A stretch of 64,000 bases of DNA from Brucella rhizosphaerae (GTDB taxonomy: Bacteria; Pseudomonadota; Alphaproteobacteria; Rhizobiales; Rhizobiaceae). The notes under the pieces are model-generated. The model worked only from the letters and a program-made list of their open reading frames with translations, made no database searches and had not been told where the DNA came from. Made by a program: the position numbers and the translations under genes. Positions 32,586 through 41,093 of the stretch are shown here, in pieces. Position 1 is the first letter of the stretch. Each line of letters starts with the position of its first letter. The stretch spans positions 1 to 64,000 of the forward strand of contig NZ_NNRK01000022.1 in NCBI RefSeq assembly GCF_002252475.1, given 5' to 3'.

Positions 32586-35501
32586 ATGACGATGGACGGC
32601 AGAATGCTTTTCTTGCTTGTCCTTCTACCGTTTCTTGGCAGCGCTGTAACAGGTCTATTCAGGGGTGTAGATCGCACCGGATCGGCATGGTTTACAGCTG
32701 CCATAGCGCTCGTTGCCTTTGTCATCACAGCAAGTCTTTATCCTATCGTATCGAATGGCGGCGTTGTTCGCGGATCGATTGATTGGCTTCCGAACTACGG
32801 TCTGAATGTAACGTTCCGAATGGACGGCTTTGCATGGCTTTTTGCCATGCTCATTACCGGCATTGGCCTTTTGGTCGTCATTTACGCGCGCTATTACATG
32901 TCGCCGGAAGACCCGGTCCCGCGTTTTTTCTCGTTCCTCCTATCCTTCATGGGGTCGATGCTCGGCGTTGTTCTGTCGGGTAATATCGTTCTGCTCGCAG
33001 TTTTCTGGGAGCTGACCAGCATCTTCTCGTTCCTGCTCATCGGCTACTGGTATCACAATGCCAGCGCGCGTGATGGCGCACGTATGGCTTTGACAGTGAC
33101 TGGTATCGGCGGCTTCTGTTTGCTCGCAGGCGTGCTTTTGCTCGGTCACATCGTCGGTAGCTACGATCTCGACAAGGTGCTTGAAGCAGGAAACATTGTT
33201 CGTGCGCATCCACTTTATACGGTCGCGCTTGTTCTCATTCTAATGGCGGCTTTCACCAAGTCGGCACAGTTTCCATTCCATTTCTGGCTTCCCAATGCAA
33301 TGGCAGCGCCCACGCCGGTTTCGGCCTATTTGCATTCTGCCACCATGGTGAAAGCAGGCGTCTTCCTGCTTGCACGCTTGTGGCCAGTATTTGCCGGTAC
33401 TGAAGAATGGTTCTGGATTTTAGGGCTTGCAGGTCTGACGACTTTGTTGATCGGCAGCTTCTTTGCTGTTTTCCAGCAAGATCTTAAAGGCTTGCTAGCC
33501 TATTCAACCATCAGCAACCTTGGCCTGATCACCGCATTGTTGAGCCTCGGCAGTCCGCTCGCAGCAGTCGCAGCCATCTTCCATATGGTCAACCACGCCA
33601 TCTTCAAGGCATCGTTGTTCATGGCAGCAGGCATCATCGACCATGAAACCGGCACGCGTGACATGCGCAAGCTAAGTGGTCTTGCACGCGCCATGCCTTA
33701 CACTGCAACACTTGCCATGGTTGCGAGTGCATCCATGGCTGGTGTTCCGCTGCTCAACGGCTTTCTATCCAAGGAAATGTTCTTTGCTGAAGCGGTTGAA
33801 ACGCATATGGCATCGTCATTGGATACGATCACACCATATATCGCGACACTGGCTGGTGTATTCACAGTCGCATATTCGATACGTTTCATTTATTCGACCT
33901 TCTTTGGTCCTGCACCGCATGATCTACCAAAAAAACCGCACGAACCTCCGCACTGGATGCGTCGCCCCATCGAACTTCTGGTTTTGCTCTGCCTGTTGAT
34001 CGGCATCATTCCAAATATTGCAATCGGGCCTTTCCTTCACTCGGCCGTGGTTTCTGTACTCGGTGATGCAACACCGCAATATAGCCTTTCAGTCTGGCAC
34101 GGATTCAACCTTCCGTTGATGATGAGTATAGTTGCGATGATTGGCGGTATCATTCTGCATTGGGCGCTGAAAAACTATCTTGCGACCAGTGAAGATGGAC
34201 CACCTTTCTTCCGTCATTTGCAGGGACAGCGTATTTTCGAGCGCGTGCTTGTCACTGTTTCCTGGAACTGGGCACGTAAGGCTGAAAACTTCTTCAGCAC
34301 GCGTCGTCTCCAGCCACAGCTTCGCATTGTTGTAGCCGTTGCACTTGTTGCTGCTGCATGGCCAATTTTTGAAGATGGCATCCATGCAGGCATGCTTGGC
34401 GTACAACCTGTCGATCCGATTTTTGCCGGTCTTTGGATTTTGGGCGGAGCCTGTGCGATTGGTGCTGCTTATCAGGCGAAATATCACCGTCTAGCAGCTT
34501 TGATCCTGCTTGGCGGGGCGGGGCTTATCACCTGCATTACGTTTGTCTGGCTCTCCGCACCCGATCTTGCCGTGACGCAGTTGCTGGTAGAAATCGTGAC
34601 CACCGTTCTGCTTTTGCTCGGGCTGCGCTGGCTGCCCAAGCGTTGGGAAGATCCAGATCCCATTCCTGTGAAATTCGGCCCGAGATTGCGCCGTTATCGC
34701 GATTTCGCGCTGGCTATCGGCAGTGGCGTTGGCGTGTTCATCATTTCATATGCCATGATGACCCGCCCATCACCGGTCAGCATTGGAGACTATTTCCTGC
34801 AAAACGCCTATTCGGGCGGCGGCGGCAAGAATGTCGTCAACGTCACTCTGGTCGACTTCCGCGCTTTCGATACATTTGGTGAGATTGCGGTTCTTGGTAT
34901 CGTTGGTCTTACGGTCTTCGCGCTGTTGCGTCGTTTCCGTCCGGCACCAGACAGCACTGGCTCAACTGCACAGCAGAAGATTCAGGATGCCTATGATGAG
35001 GCCATGGAAGATCGCGAAAAAGGTGAGACGCTCGCCGATTATCTGGCAGTTCCTTCTGTGATCATGCAGTGGTTGTTCCCTGTCATCATCGTGCTTGCGG
35101 TTCATCTGATCTTGCGCGGTCACGATCTGCCAGGTGGCGGTTTTGCGGCCGGTATTACCCTAGCGGTTGCGTTCATCCTGCAATATCTCGCGGCTGGCAC
35201 GCGCTGGGTTGAAGATCACCTGCGTATTCTGCCTGTTCGCTGGATCGGCTTTGGCTTGTTAATTGCAGCGGCAACTGGTGCGGGTGCATGGATATTCGGT
35301 TATCCGTTCATGACCACATTCTTCCAGTATGCAGATATTCCATATGTAGGAAAAATGCCCGTTGCGAGCGCGTTGATCTTCGATATCGGCGTCTTCGCTC
35401 TGGTCGTGGGTGCCACTGTTCTGATGTTGATTGCGTTGGCCCACCAGTCAATCCGTAAACACCGTGTTGAAAAACTTGCCGCTGCGAAGGAGGAGAACTG
35501 A
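32586..35501 (+). CDS. mrpA: Na+(K+)/H+ antiporter subunit A with fused MrpB domain
   Basis: 971-aa main subunit of the Mrp/Mnh/Pha multisubunit monovalent cation/proton antiporter in the inner membrane. It has many membrane helices. The complex-I-like proton-translocation domain is at about residues 60-420 (FWELTSIFSFLLIGYW, AFTKSAQFPFHFWLPNAMAAPTPVSAYLHS by position). The C-terminal MnhB-like domain after about 820 contains AVHLILRGHDLPGGGFAAG. No separate mrpB gene follows, which makes this a group-2 operon. The ATG at 32586 has TGGAGG nine bases upstream. It overlaps mrpC by one base. Confidence 0.92.
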   Translation: MTMDGRMLFLLVLLPFLGSAVTGLFRGVDRTGSAWFTAAIALVAFVITASLYPIVSNGGVVRGSIDWLPNYGLNVTFRMDGFAWLFAMLITGIGLLVVIYARYYMSPEDPVPRFFSFLLSFMGSMLGVVLSGNIVLLAVFWELTSIFSFLLIGYWYHNASARDGARMALTVTGIGGFCLLAGVLLLGHIVGSYDLDKVLEAGNIVRAHPLYTVALVLILMAAFTKSAQFPFHFWLPNAMAAPTPVSAYLHSATMVKAGVFLLARLWPVFAGTEEWFWILGLAGLTTLLIGSFFAVFQQDLKGLLAYSTISNLGLITALLSLGSPLAAVAAIFHMVNHAIFKASLFMAAGIIDHETGTRDMRKLSGLARAMPYTATLAMVASASMAGVPLLNGFLSKEMFFAEAVETHMASSLDTITPYIATLAGVFTVAYSIRFIYSTFFGPAPHDLPKKPHEPPHWMRRPIELLVLLCLLIGIIPNIAIGPFLHSAVVSVLGDATPQYSLSVWHGFNLPLMMSIVAMIGGIILHWALKNYLATSEDGPPFFRHLQGQRIFERVLVTVSWNWARKAENFFSTRRLQPQLRIVVAVALVAAAWPIFEDGIHAGMLGVQPVDPIFAGLWILGGACAIGAAYQAKYHRLAALILLGGAGLITCITFVWLSAPDLAVTQLLVEIVTTVLLLLGLRWLPKRWEDPDPIPVKFGPRLRRYRDFALAIGSGVGVFIISYAMMTRPSPVSIGDYFLQNAYSGGGGKNVVNVTLVDFRAFDTFGEIAVLGIVGLTVFALLRRFRPAPDSTGSTAQQKIQDAYDEAMEDREKGETLADYLAVPSVIMQWLFPVIIVLAVHLILRGHDLPGGGFAAGITLAVAFILQYLAAGTRWVEDHLRILPVRWIGFGLLIAAATGAGAWIFGYPFMTTFFQYADIPYVGKMPVASALIFDIGVFALVVGATVLMLIALAHQSIRKHRVEKLAAAKEEN

Positions 35502-35839
35502 TGGAACTGGTTCTCGCTATTGCAATCGGCGTGTTGATGTCGTCTGGTGTCTGGCTGATCCTGCGTCCGCGCACGTTTCAGGTCGCCATCGGTCTGGCGC
35601 TTGTGTCTTATGCGGTTAATCTGTTCATCTTCTCGATGGGCCGTTTGCGCACCAACGCACCTCCCTTGCTTGATTCCGGCATCAATGTTCAGGCCGCGCA
35701 ATATACCGATCCTGTGCCTCAGGCACTGGTTCTGACTGCTATCGTTATTGGCTTTGCAATGACTGCGCTTTTCCTTGTCGTGTTGCTCGCATCGCGCGGA
35801 ATGACACGCACCGACCATGTCGACGGCAAGGAGAATTGA
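35501..35839 (+). CDS. mrpC: Na+/H+ antiporter subunit C (MrpC/NuoK-like)
   Basis: 112-aa NuoK-like subunit with three predicted helices (residues 3-22, 28-47 and 72-100). GLALVSYAVNLFIFSMG and DPVPQALVLTAIVIGFA are family signatures. The ATG shares its A with the mrpA stop (TGATG), and its own stop overlaps the mrpD start in the same way, so translation is coupled. Confidence 0.92.
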   Translation: MELVLAIAIGVLMSSGVWLILRPRTFQVAIGLALVSYAVNLFIFSMGRLRTNAPPLLDSGINVQAAQYTDPVPQALVLTAIVIGFAMTALFLVVLLASRGMTRTDHVDGKEN

Positions 35840-37470
35840 TGATGGATTGGAAATCACACCTCATCGTTGCGCCCATTCTCTTGCCGCTGGTAACTGCTGC
35901 ATTGTTGCTGATGTTCGATGAACGCAAGCGCAAGCTCAAAATGGCGATCAATACGATCTCCATCATCGGCCTGATTTACATCGCGTTCACGCTGCTCGGT
36001 GTTGCAAGCGAAAAAGCGCCTGAAGCATCAGTTTATCTGATCGGCAACTGGCCTGCACCATTTGGCATCGTGCTGGTTCTCGACAGGCTCGCTGCGCTGA
36101 TGCTCATGTTGACCAGTGTGCTCGCTCTGGCAGCTCTCAGCTTTGCGCTTGCCCATTGGCACAAAGCGAGCCCGAATTTCCATACGATTTTCCAGCTCCT
36201 GCTCATGGGCCTTAATGGCGCGTTTCTGACAGGCGATCTGTTCAACCTATTTGTTTTCTTTGAGGTTATGCTCGCAGCCTCTTACGGTCTGGCGCTCCAT
36301 GGTTCAGGACCGGCGCGTGTAAAAGCTGGCATGCATTACATCGCGGTCAATCTGGTTGCTTCATCGCTGTTCCTGATCGGCGTCAGTCTGATCTACGGCG
36401 TAACGGGTACGCTCAATATGGCGGATCTGGCGCAGAAGATTTCACAGGTTGCGCCAGAAGATCGTATGCTCCTTGAGGCAGGTGCGGCCATTCTTGCCGT
36501 TGCATTCCTCGTAAAAGCAGGCATGTGGCCGCTCAACTTCTGGCTTGTTCCTGCTTACACGGCAGCAGCCGCTCCGATTGCGGCGATTTTCGCGATCATG
36601 AGTAAAGTCGGCATTTACGTTCTTCTGCGTCTATCGCCGCTCATGTTCGGTATTGGGGCTGGCGAATCCTACGGTTTTGGTAACGACTGGCTCTACTACG
36701 GCGGCATGGTCACGCTGGCCTTCGGCCTGATTGGCGTCGTCGCGTCACAGGCGATGGGTCGCCTCGCAAGCTACAGTATTCTGGTGTCATCCGGCACGTT
36801 GCTTGCAGCCATCGGTAGCGGCAACACCGCGATGACCGGTGCAGCACTCTTCTATATGGTCAGCTCTACACTGACGATTGCAGCTTTCTTCCTCCTGATT
36901 GAACTTGTTGAACGCGGTCAGGATGCGGCGGCAAACGTTCTTGCCGTTACCATGGAAGCCTATGGTGACGACGAAGAGGAGGAAGAGGAAGAAGAAGTTG
37001 GCGTGGTACTGCCTGCCACCCTGGCCATTCTCGGCACCTGTTTTGCCGTGGTCGCAATTCTTCTCATTGGCTTGCCGCCATTTTCCGGCTTTATCGCAAA
37101 GTTCCTGATCCTTGCAGCCGTATTCAACGGCGACGGCGCAGCACCGACATTAGCCATGCCGGTCAGCCCGGCAAGTTGGACACTGATCGCACTTATCCTG
37201 TTGTCAGGTCTGTCGGCGCTGATTGCAATGACACGCACAGGCATTCGTACGTTCTGGGCTTCGCTTGAGGGTAATGTGCCTCGCGTTCTGGTGCGCGAAG
37301 TGGTGCCAATTGCCGGTCTTCTGGCTGTCTGTCTGGCACTGACAATCGCAGCAGGCCCGGCCATGCAATATATGGATGCAACCGCTCGTTCGCTGCACAA
37401 TCCAAAAGACTACATTAACAGTGTCCTGAATACGCCACGCGTGGGCGGAGAAACGGTGGAGGTAAAATGA
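35839..37470 (+). CDS. mrpD: Na+/H+ antiporter subunit D (MrpD/NuoN-like)
   Basis: 543-aa antiporter-like subunit with about 14 membrane helices and the family motif VKAGMWPLNFWLVPAYTAAA (about residue 220). The start is taken at 35839 (TGATG overlap), although TTG at 35836 is also open. A striking run of acidic residues, DDEEEEEEEE (about residues 376-385), interrupts the sequence between two helices. It is not a usual feature of MrpD as I know it. Essential for antiport in studied Mrp systems. Confidence 0.9.
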   Translation: MMDWKSHLIVAPILLPLVTAALLLMFDERKRKLKMAINTISIIGLIYIAFTLLGVASEKAPEASVYLIGNWPAPFGIVLVLDRLAALMLMLTSVLALAALSFALAHWHKASPNFHTIFQLLLMGLNGAFLTGDLFNLFVFFEVMLAASYGLALHGSGPARVKAGMHYIAVNLVASSLFLIGVSLIYGVTGTLNMADLAQKISQVAPEDRMLLEAGAAILAVAFLVKAGMWPLNFWLVPAYTAAAAPIAAIFAIMSKVGIYVLLRLSPLMFGIGAGESYGFGNDWLYYGGMVTLAFGLIGVVASQAMGRLASYSILVSSGTLLAAIGSGNTAMTGAALFYMVSSTLTIAAFFLLIELVERGQDAAANVLAVTMEAYGDDEEEEEEEEVGVVLPATLAILGTCFAVVAILLIGLPPFSGFIAKFLILAAVFNGDGAAPTLAMPVSPASWTLIALILLSGLSALIAMTRTGIRTFWASLEGNVPRVLVREVVPIAGLLAVCLALTIAAGPAMQYMDATARSLHNPKDYINSVLNTPRVGGETVEVK

Positions 37471-37982
37471 GAAAAATTCTACCATTCCCGCTGCTCTTCC
37501 TATCGTTGATCGTGTTTTGGCTCTTGTTGAATGGCTTCACACGCGCGCAATTGATACTGGGCATCTTTATTTCGCTCTTTGCCTGTCATGCGATGACGGC
37601 GCTGCAGCCGCAGAAAAACCATCTGCGCTCGATTCCAACCATGTTGTGGTTGTTTGGTGCGGTCAGTATCGACATTCTTATGTCGAACATTGCGGTGGTG
37701 AAACTCATCCTTTCCAGACGTAAAGAACGTCATCCGGGCTTCGTGGTTATACCGCTCGATCTCGAAAATCGCACAGGACTGGCAGTCCTTGCGTGCATTA
37801 TCACAACAACGCCCGGGACCGCCTGGGTTGACTACAATGTGGCCCGCAAGGCGCTGACAATCCATGTGCTTGATCTCGAAGATGCGAAAACCTGGCGAAC
37901 GACGATCAAGCAGCGCTATGAACAGCCGCTTATCCGCATATTCGGAGCCAGAGACGTGATGAAAGAGGAGCAATCGGCATGA
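37467..37982 (+). CDS. mrpE: Na+/H+ antiporter subunit E
   Basis: 171 aa. Two N-terminal helices (about residues 7-48) are followed by a third hydrophobic stretch and a cytoplasmic domain. PGFVVIPLDLENRTGLAVLA and ITTTPGTAWVDY are the typical MrpE strings. Its start overlaps the mrpD stop by 4 bases and its end overlaps mrpF by 4. Confidence 0.92.
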   Translation: MRKILPFPLLFLSLIVFWLLLNGFTRAQLILGIFISLFACHAMTALQPQKNHLRSIPTMLWLFGAVSIDILMSNIAVVKLILSRRKERHPGFVVIPLDLENRTGLAVLACIITTTPGTAWVDYNVARKALTIHVLDLEDAKTWRTTIKQRYEQPLIRIFGARDVMKEEQSA

Positions 37983-38260
37983 GCGCAGTTATTCTTTTCT
38001 GGTCACTGCTGGCTGCACAGATCATGCTCGTCGCCGCTATGGGCTGTGTGGTTTATCGATTGCTCATCGGGCCACGCGCGCAGGATCGTGTTCTGGCGAC
38101 TGACGCTCTTTATCTCAATGCGCTTCTTCTGTTGCTCACTTTTGGCATGCGTACAGGCAGCGTTATCTATTTTGAAGCCGCACTCATCATTTCACTGCTC
38201 GGTTTTGTCGCCACGGTGGCGCTTGCCAAATTCCTGATGCGCGGGGAGGTGATCGAATGA
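37979..38260 (+). CDS. mrpF: Na+/H+ antiporter subunit F
   Basis: 93-aa hydrophobic subunit with three helices and the signature YRLLIGPRAQDRVLATDAL in the first loop. Coupled to both neighbours by 4-base overlaps. Confidence 0.92.
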   Translation: MSAVILFWSLLAAQIMLVAAMGCVVYRLLIGPRAQDRVLATDALYLNALLLLLTFGMRTGSVIYFEAALIISLLGFVATVALAKFLMRGEVIE

Positions 38261-38610
38261 TCGGAGCAGCTGATCTGCCCGTCTGGGCCGCAATCGTCAT
38301 TTCATTTTTTCTTGTTGCCGGTGCCTTCCTGACACTTGTCGGTTGTATCGGACTTGTTCGTTTTAAGAGTTTTTATGAACGCATTCACGCGCCGACAATT
38401 GGTTCTTCGTTCGGTGCCGGTGGAATCTTGATCGCTTCCATCATGTTTTTCTCCATCTTGCAATCCAAGCCGATTCTGCATGAAGTGTTGATTACCGTCT
38501 TTGTGGTCATCACAACGCCGGTAACGCTCATGTTGCTAAGCCGTGCGGTGATTCATCGTGATCAAACGCAGGACAGCAAAGAGCTTCCTTCATCTTCCGA
38601 CCAGAAATAA
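38257..38610 (+). CDS. mrpG: Na+/H+ antiporter subunit G
   Basis: 117 aa, three helices and the MrpG signature VGCIGLVRFKSFYERIHAPT. The hydrophilic C-terminus ends SSSDQK. Last gene of the mrpA(B)CDEFG operon; no clear terminator is seen in the 162 bp before the next gene. Confidence 0.92.
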   Translation: MIGAADLPVWAAIVISFFLVAGAFLTLVGCIGLVRFKSFYERIHAPTIGSSFGAGGILIASIMFFSILQSKPILHEVLITVFVVITTPVTLMLLSRAVIHRDQTQDSKELPSSSDQK

Positions 38611-38724
38611 TGGTTGGAAGCATCGGCTTGAGGCATTTGGAGGAGTGCTGAAGGCTGCGGCCAATTGTCCATATGCGCCATGCATCCAGACATGCGGATT
38701 GAAGATTGAGGCCATTTGAATTAT

Positions 38725-38753
38725 CTGAATTTCAGTAATTTCTGAAAGTTCAG
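38725..38753. promoter_or_regulatory. Nested palindromic operator candidate before the cyd regulator
   Basis: Core TTTCAGTAATTTCTGAAA (38730-38747), with outer CTGAA/TTCAG arms (38725-38729 and 38749-38753). The nested inverted repeat ends 20 bp before the regulator start, a good place for autorepression. The core also occurs at 1485-1502 on the other strand. Confidence 0.6.
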
Positions 38754-38772
38754 AATTTACGGGAGAGAGAAC

Positions 38773-39357
38773 TTGGAATTATCGCCAATTGTTCAGTCGT
38801 TTGTACTCCACTTCGGAGAGATGGGTAGCCGCTGGGGTATCAATCGTACGGTTGGACAGATTTATGCGCTGCTCTATCTATCGTCTGAACCCTTGTGTGC
38901 GGATGATATCGTTGATGCGCTTGGTGTTTCGCGCTCCAACGTCTCGATGGGTATCCGCGAATTACAGGGCTGGAATCTTGTACTGCTAAAGCACATACCC
39001 GGTGATCGTCGTGACTTTTTCACGACCCCCGGCGACGTATGGCTGATTTTGCGAACGCTTGCAGAAGAACGCAAGAAGCGCGAAATCGATCCGACCCTGA
39101 CCGTACTTCGCGAAGTGCTGATGGAACAGCCGGAGAGCGACAGCGACCGATTTGCGCAAGATCGCATGAAGGACATGTACGCACTCATCGAGCGGCTGAC
39201 CAACTGGTACGACGACGTCAAGAAACTCGATACAGACAGATTGACCAGCCTTCTGGCGCTTGGCGCCAAGGTAACCCGCTTCCTGGAAACCACAGACAAG
39301 ATCGTGGCGCTGGGACGTGGGAGAGCATCGGCCAAAAAGGAGCCTAAACGAGAGTGA
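38773..39357 (+). CDS. GbsR/MarR family transcriptional regulator of the cyd operon
   Basis: 194-aa winged-helix regulator of the GbsR subgroup. The DNA-binding region is GINRTVGQIYALLYLSSEPL, then DDIVDALGVSRSNVSMGIREL and the wing GDRRDFFTTPGDVW, all in the first 90 residues. The C-terminal half is helical and probably a dimer/effector domain. The TTG start at 38773 has GGGAGAGAGA upstream. Its stop overlaps the cydD GTG start, so regulator and cyd genes form one operon. The palindrome at 38725 is a likely binding site; the signal is unknown. Confidence 0.85.
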   Translation: MELSPIVQSFVLHFGEMGSRWGINRTVGQIYALLYLSSEPLCADDIVDALGVSRSNVSMGIRELQGWNLVLLKHIPGDRRDFFTTPGDVWLILRTLAEERKKREIDPTLTVLREVLMEQPESDSDRFAQDRMKDMYALIERLTNWYDDVKKLDTDRLTSLLALGAKVTRFLETTDKIVALGRGRASAKKEPKRE

Positions 39358-41093
39358 AACCCGTTGCCCCCCGAACGGAAGACGCGGCACAACAAGACGG
39401 CGAAACATCTGGCGACAAACGTCGCCCGCGTCGGCGTCCAGTTCCGTCTCTGCTCAAAACGGGGGCAAGGCTTCAGGCCGTGGCAGCGCTTCTATGGCTG
39501 CCACAGGCCGCACTTCTCGCCTACGGGGTAGGTTATCTCGCCAATACTGGTTTTGATGCCACAATCTATTATCTTGCTGCTGGGTTGTTTCTTCTTGGTT
39601 GTTTACGCAGCCTTCTGGATGCGCGCGGCGCGACAATGGCTTTCGATGCCGCACGAAGCGAATTGGCCAGCCTGCGCGAAAAGGCAGTAACGGCATTATC
39701 GCAGCGCTCACCTCTTGATACATTCCGCCCATCTTCAGGGGAGGCGGCCAGCATACTCGCCGAACAGGCCGAGATGGTCGTTCCATATCTCTCTCGTTTT
39801 GTACCTGTTCGCATTCGCGTCATGCTGGTTCCACTGGCAATTCTCGTAGTTGTCTTGTGGTTTTCCTGGATTGCAGCGCTCATCCTGCTGATTGCAGCAC
39901 CTTTGATCCCAATTTTCATGGCACTGATCGGCTGGCGCGCAAAAGCGGCCAGTGAAAAACAGCTTGTTGCATTGGGCGATATGAATGGTTTTCTGCTTGA
40001 TCGCCTGCGGGGACTGGCAACAATTCGTAGCTTTAACGCCGTCGATATGACCGCCACGCGTCTTCGCGATAATGCCGAGACGTTGCGCAGAAAGACAATG
40101 ATTGTTCTGCGTATCGCTTTCCTGTCATCTGCTGTTCTTGAACTCTTCGCGGCCCTTGGGGTTGCGATGGTGGCTGTTTACATTGGCTTTCATCTGCTCG
40201 GCCCGCTGGGCTTTGGAGCATGGGGACATCAGCTAAGCCTCGCTGAAGGCTTGTTCATTCTGCTGCTTGCACCCGCATTCTTTGAACCTCTGCGCGATCT
40301 GTCCGCCGTTTGGCATGACAGAGCATCTGGTGAAGCAGCCATTGATGCACTGGAAGAACTCGCAAAGCATGAAATGCCGGTTGTAGGCAGCAGCATCGCC
40401 GCCGAAGAAGTCAACAACGCACCTTCGCTGATGTTGCGGGATATCCGCTTTCGTTATTCCACTGGAGAGGATGTCTTCAGCGGCTTTAATCTGGATATTG
40501 AGCCAGGCGAGCATGTGGCACTTCTTGCGCCAAGTGGTTTTGGTAAGTCGACATTGCTCGCGCTAATTGCCGGACTAGCTGCACCGCAAGAAGGCCAGAT
40601 CACGATTGGCGGTGTGACACTTCAGAATGAAACCGCCGCAACCCTTCGGGCAAGAATGCGTTGGGTCGGTCAGAAGCCGCATATTTTTGCTGGCAGCGCG
40701 CGACACAATATAACGCTTGGCCGTCATGCTGATGCTGAGAAGACCGCGTCAATCATCAACCAGATGGCCTTGAGCCATGTCGCCGGCATTACCGGAACCG
40801 GTGTGATTGGTGAAAATGGTGCAGGACTTTCTGGCGGTGAAGCACTTCGATTGGCCTTGGCACGCATTGCTGTGGATCAAAACGCTGACATCATTCTCGC
40901 TGATGAACCAACTGCACATCTTGACCACGAAACGGCGGACCGCATTGCTGATAGTTTGATCAGCCTCGCCAAAGGCAAGACGCTCATCATCTCAACCCAT
41001 GACGAGAAACTTGCAGGTCGGATGGACCGCATCGTTCGGCTCAATGATTTGAGTGGTAACGCGCAAATCTGGCAGAAGAGGGCAGCAGAATGA
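39354..41093 (+). CDS. cydD: Thiol reductant ABC exporter subunit CydD
   Basis: 579-aa half of the CydDC heterodimer, which exports glutathione/cysteine to the periplasm and is needed to assemble cytochrome bd. Six membrane helices lie between about residues 40 and 320. The nucleotide-binding domain has Walker A APSGFGKST, Q-loop VGQKPHIF, signature LSGGEALR and Walker B IILADEPTAHLD. The N-terminal 35 residues are charged and probably cytoplasmic. The GTG start overlaps the regulator stop by 4 bases. Confidence 0.9.
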   Translation: MKPVAPRTEDAAQQDGETSGDKRRPRRRPVPSLLKTGARLQAVAALLWLPQAALLAYGVGYLANTGFDATIYYLAAGLFLLGCLRSLLDARGATMAFDAARSELASLREKAVTALSQRSPLDTFRPSSGEAASILAEQAEMVVPYLSRFVPVRIRVMLVPLAILVVVLWFSWIAALILLIAAPLIPIFMALIGWRAKAASEKQLVALGDMNGFLLDRLRGLATIRSFNAVDMTATRLRDNAETLRRKTMIVLRIAFLSSAVLELFAALGVAMVAVYIGFHLLGPLGFGAWGHQLSLAEGLFILLLAPAFFEPLRDLSAVWHDRASGEAAIDALEELAKHEMPVVGSSIAAEEVNNAPSLMLRDIRFRYSTGEDVFSGFNLDIEPGEHVALLAPSGFGKSTLLALIAGLAAPQEGQITIGGVTLQNETAATLRARMRWVGQKPHIFAGSARHNITLGRHADAEKTASIINQMALSHVAGITGTGVIGENGAGLSGGEALRLALARIAVDQNADIILADEPTAHLDHETADRIADSLISLAKGKTLIISTHDEKLAGRMDRIVRLNDLSGNAQIWQKRAAE

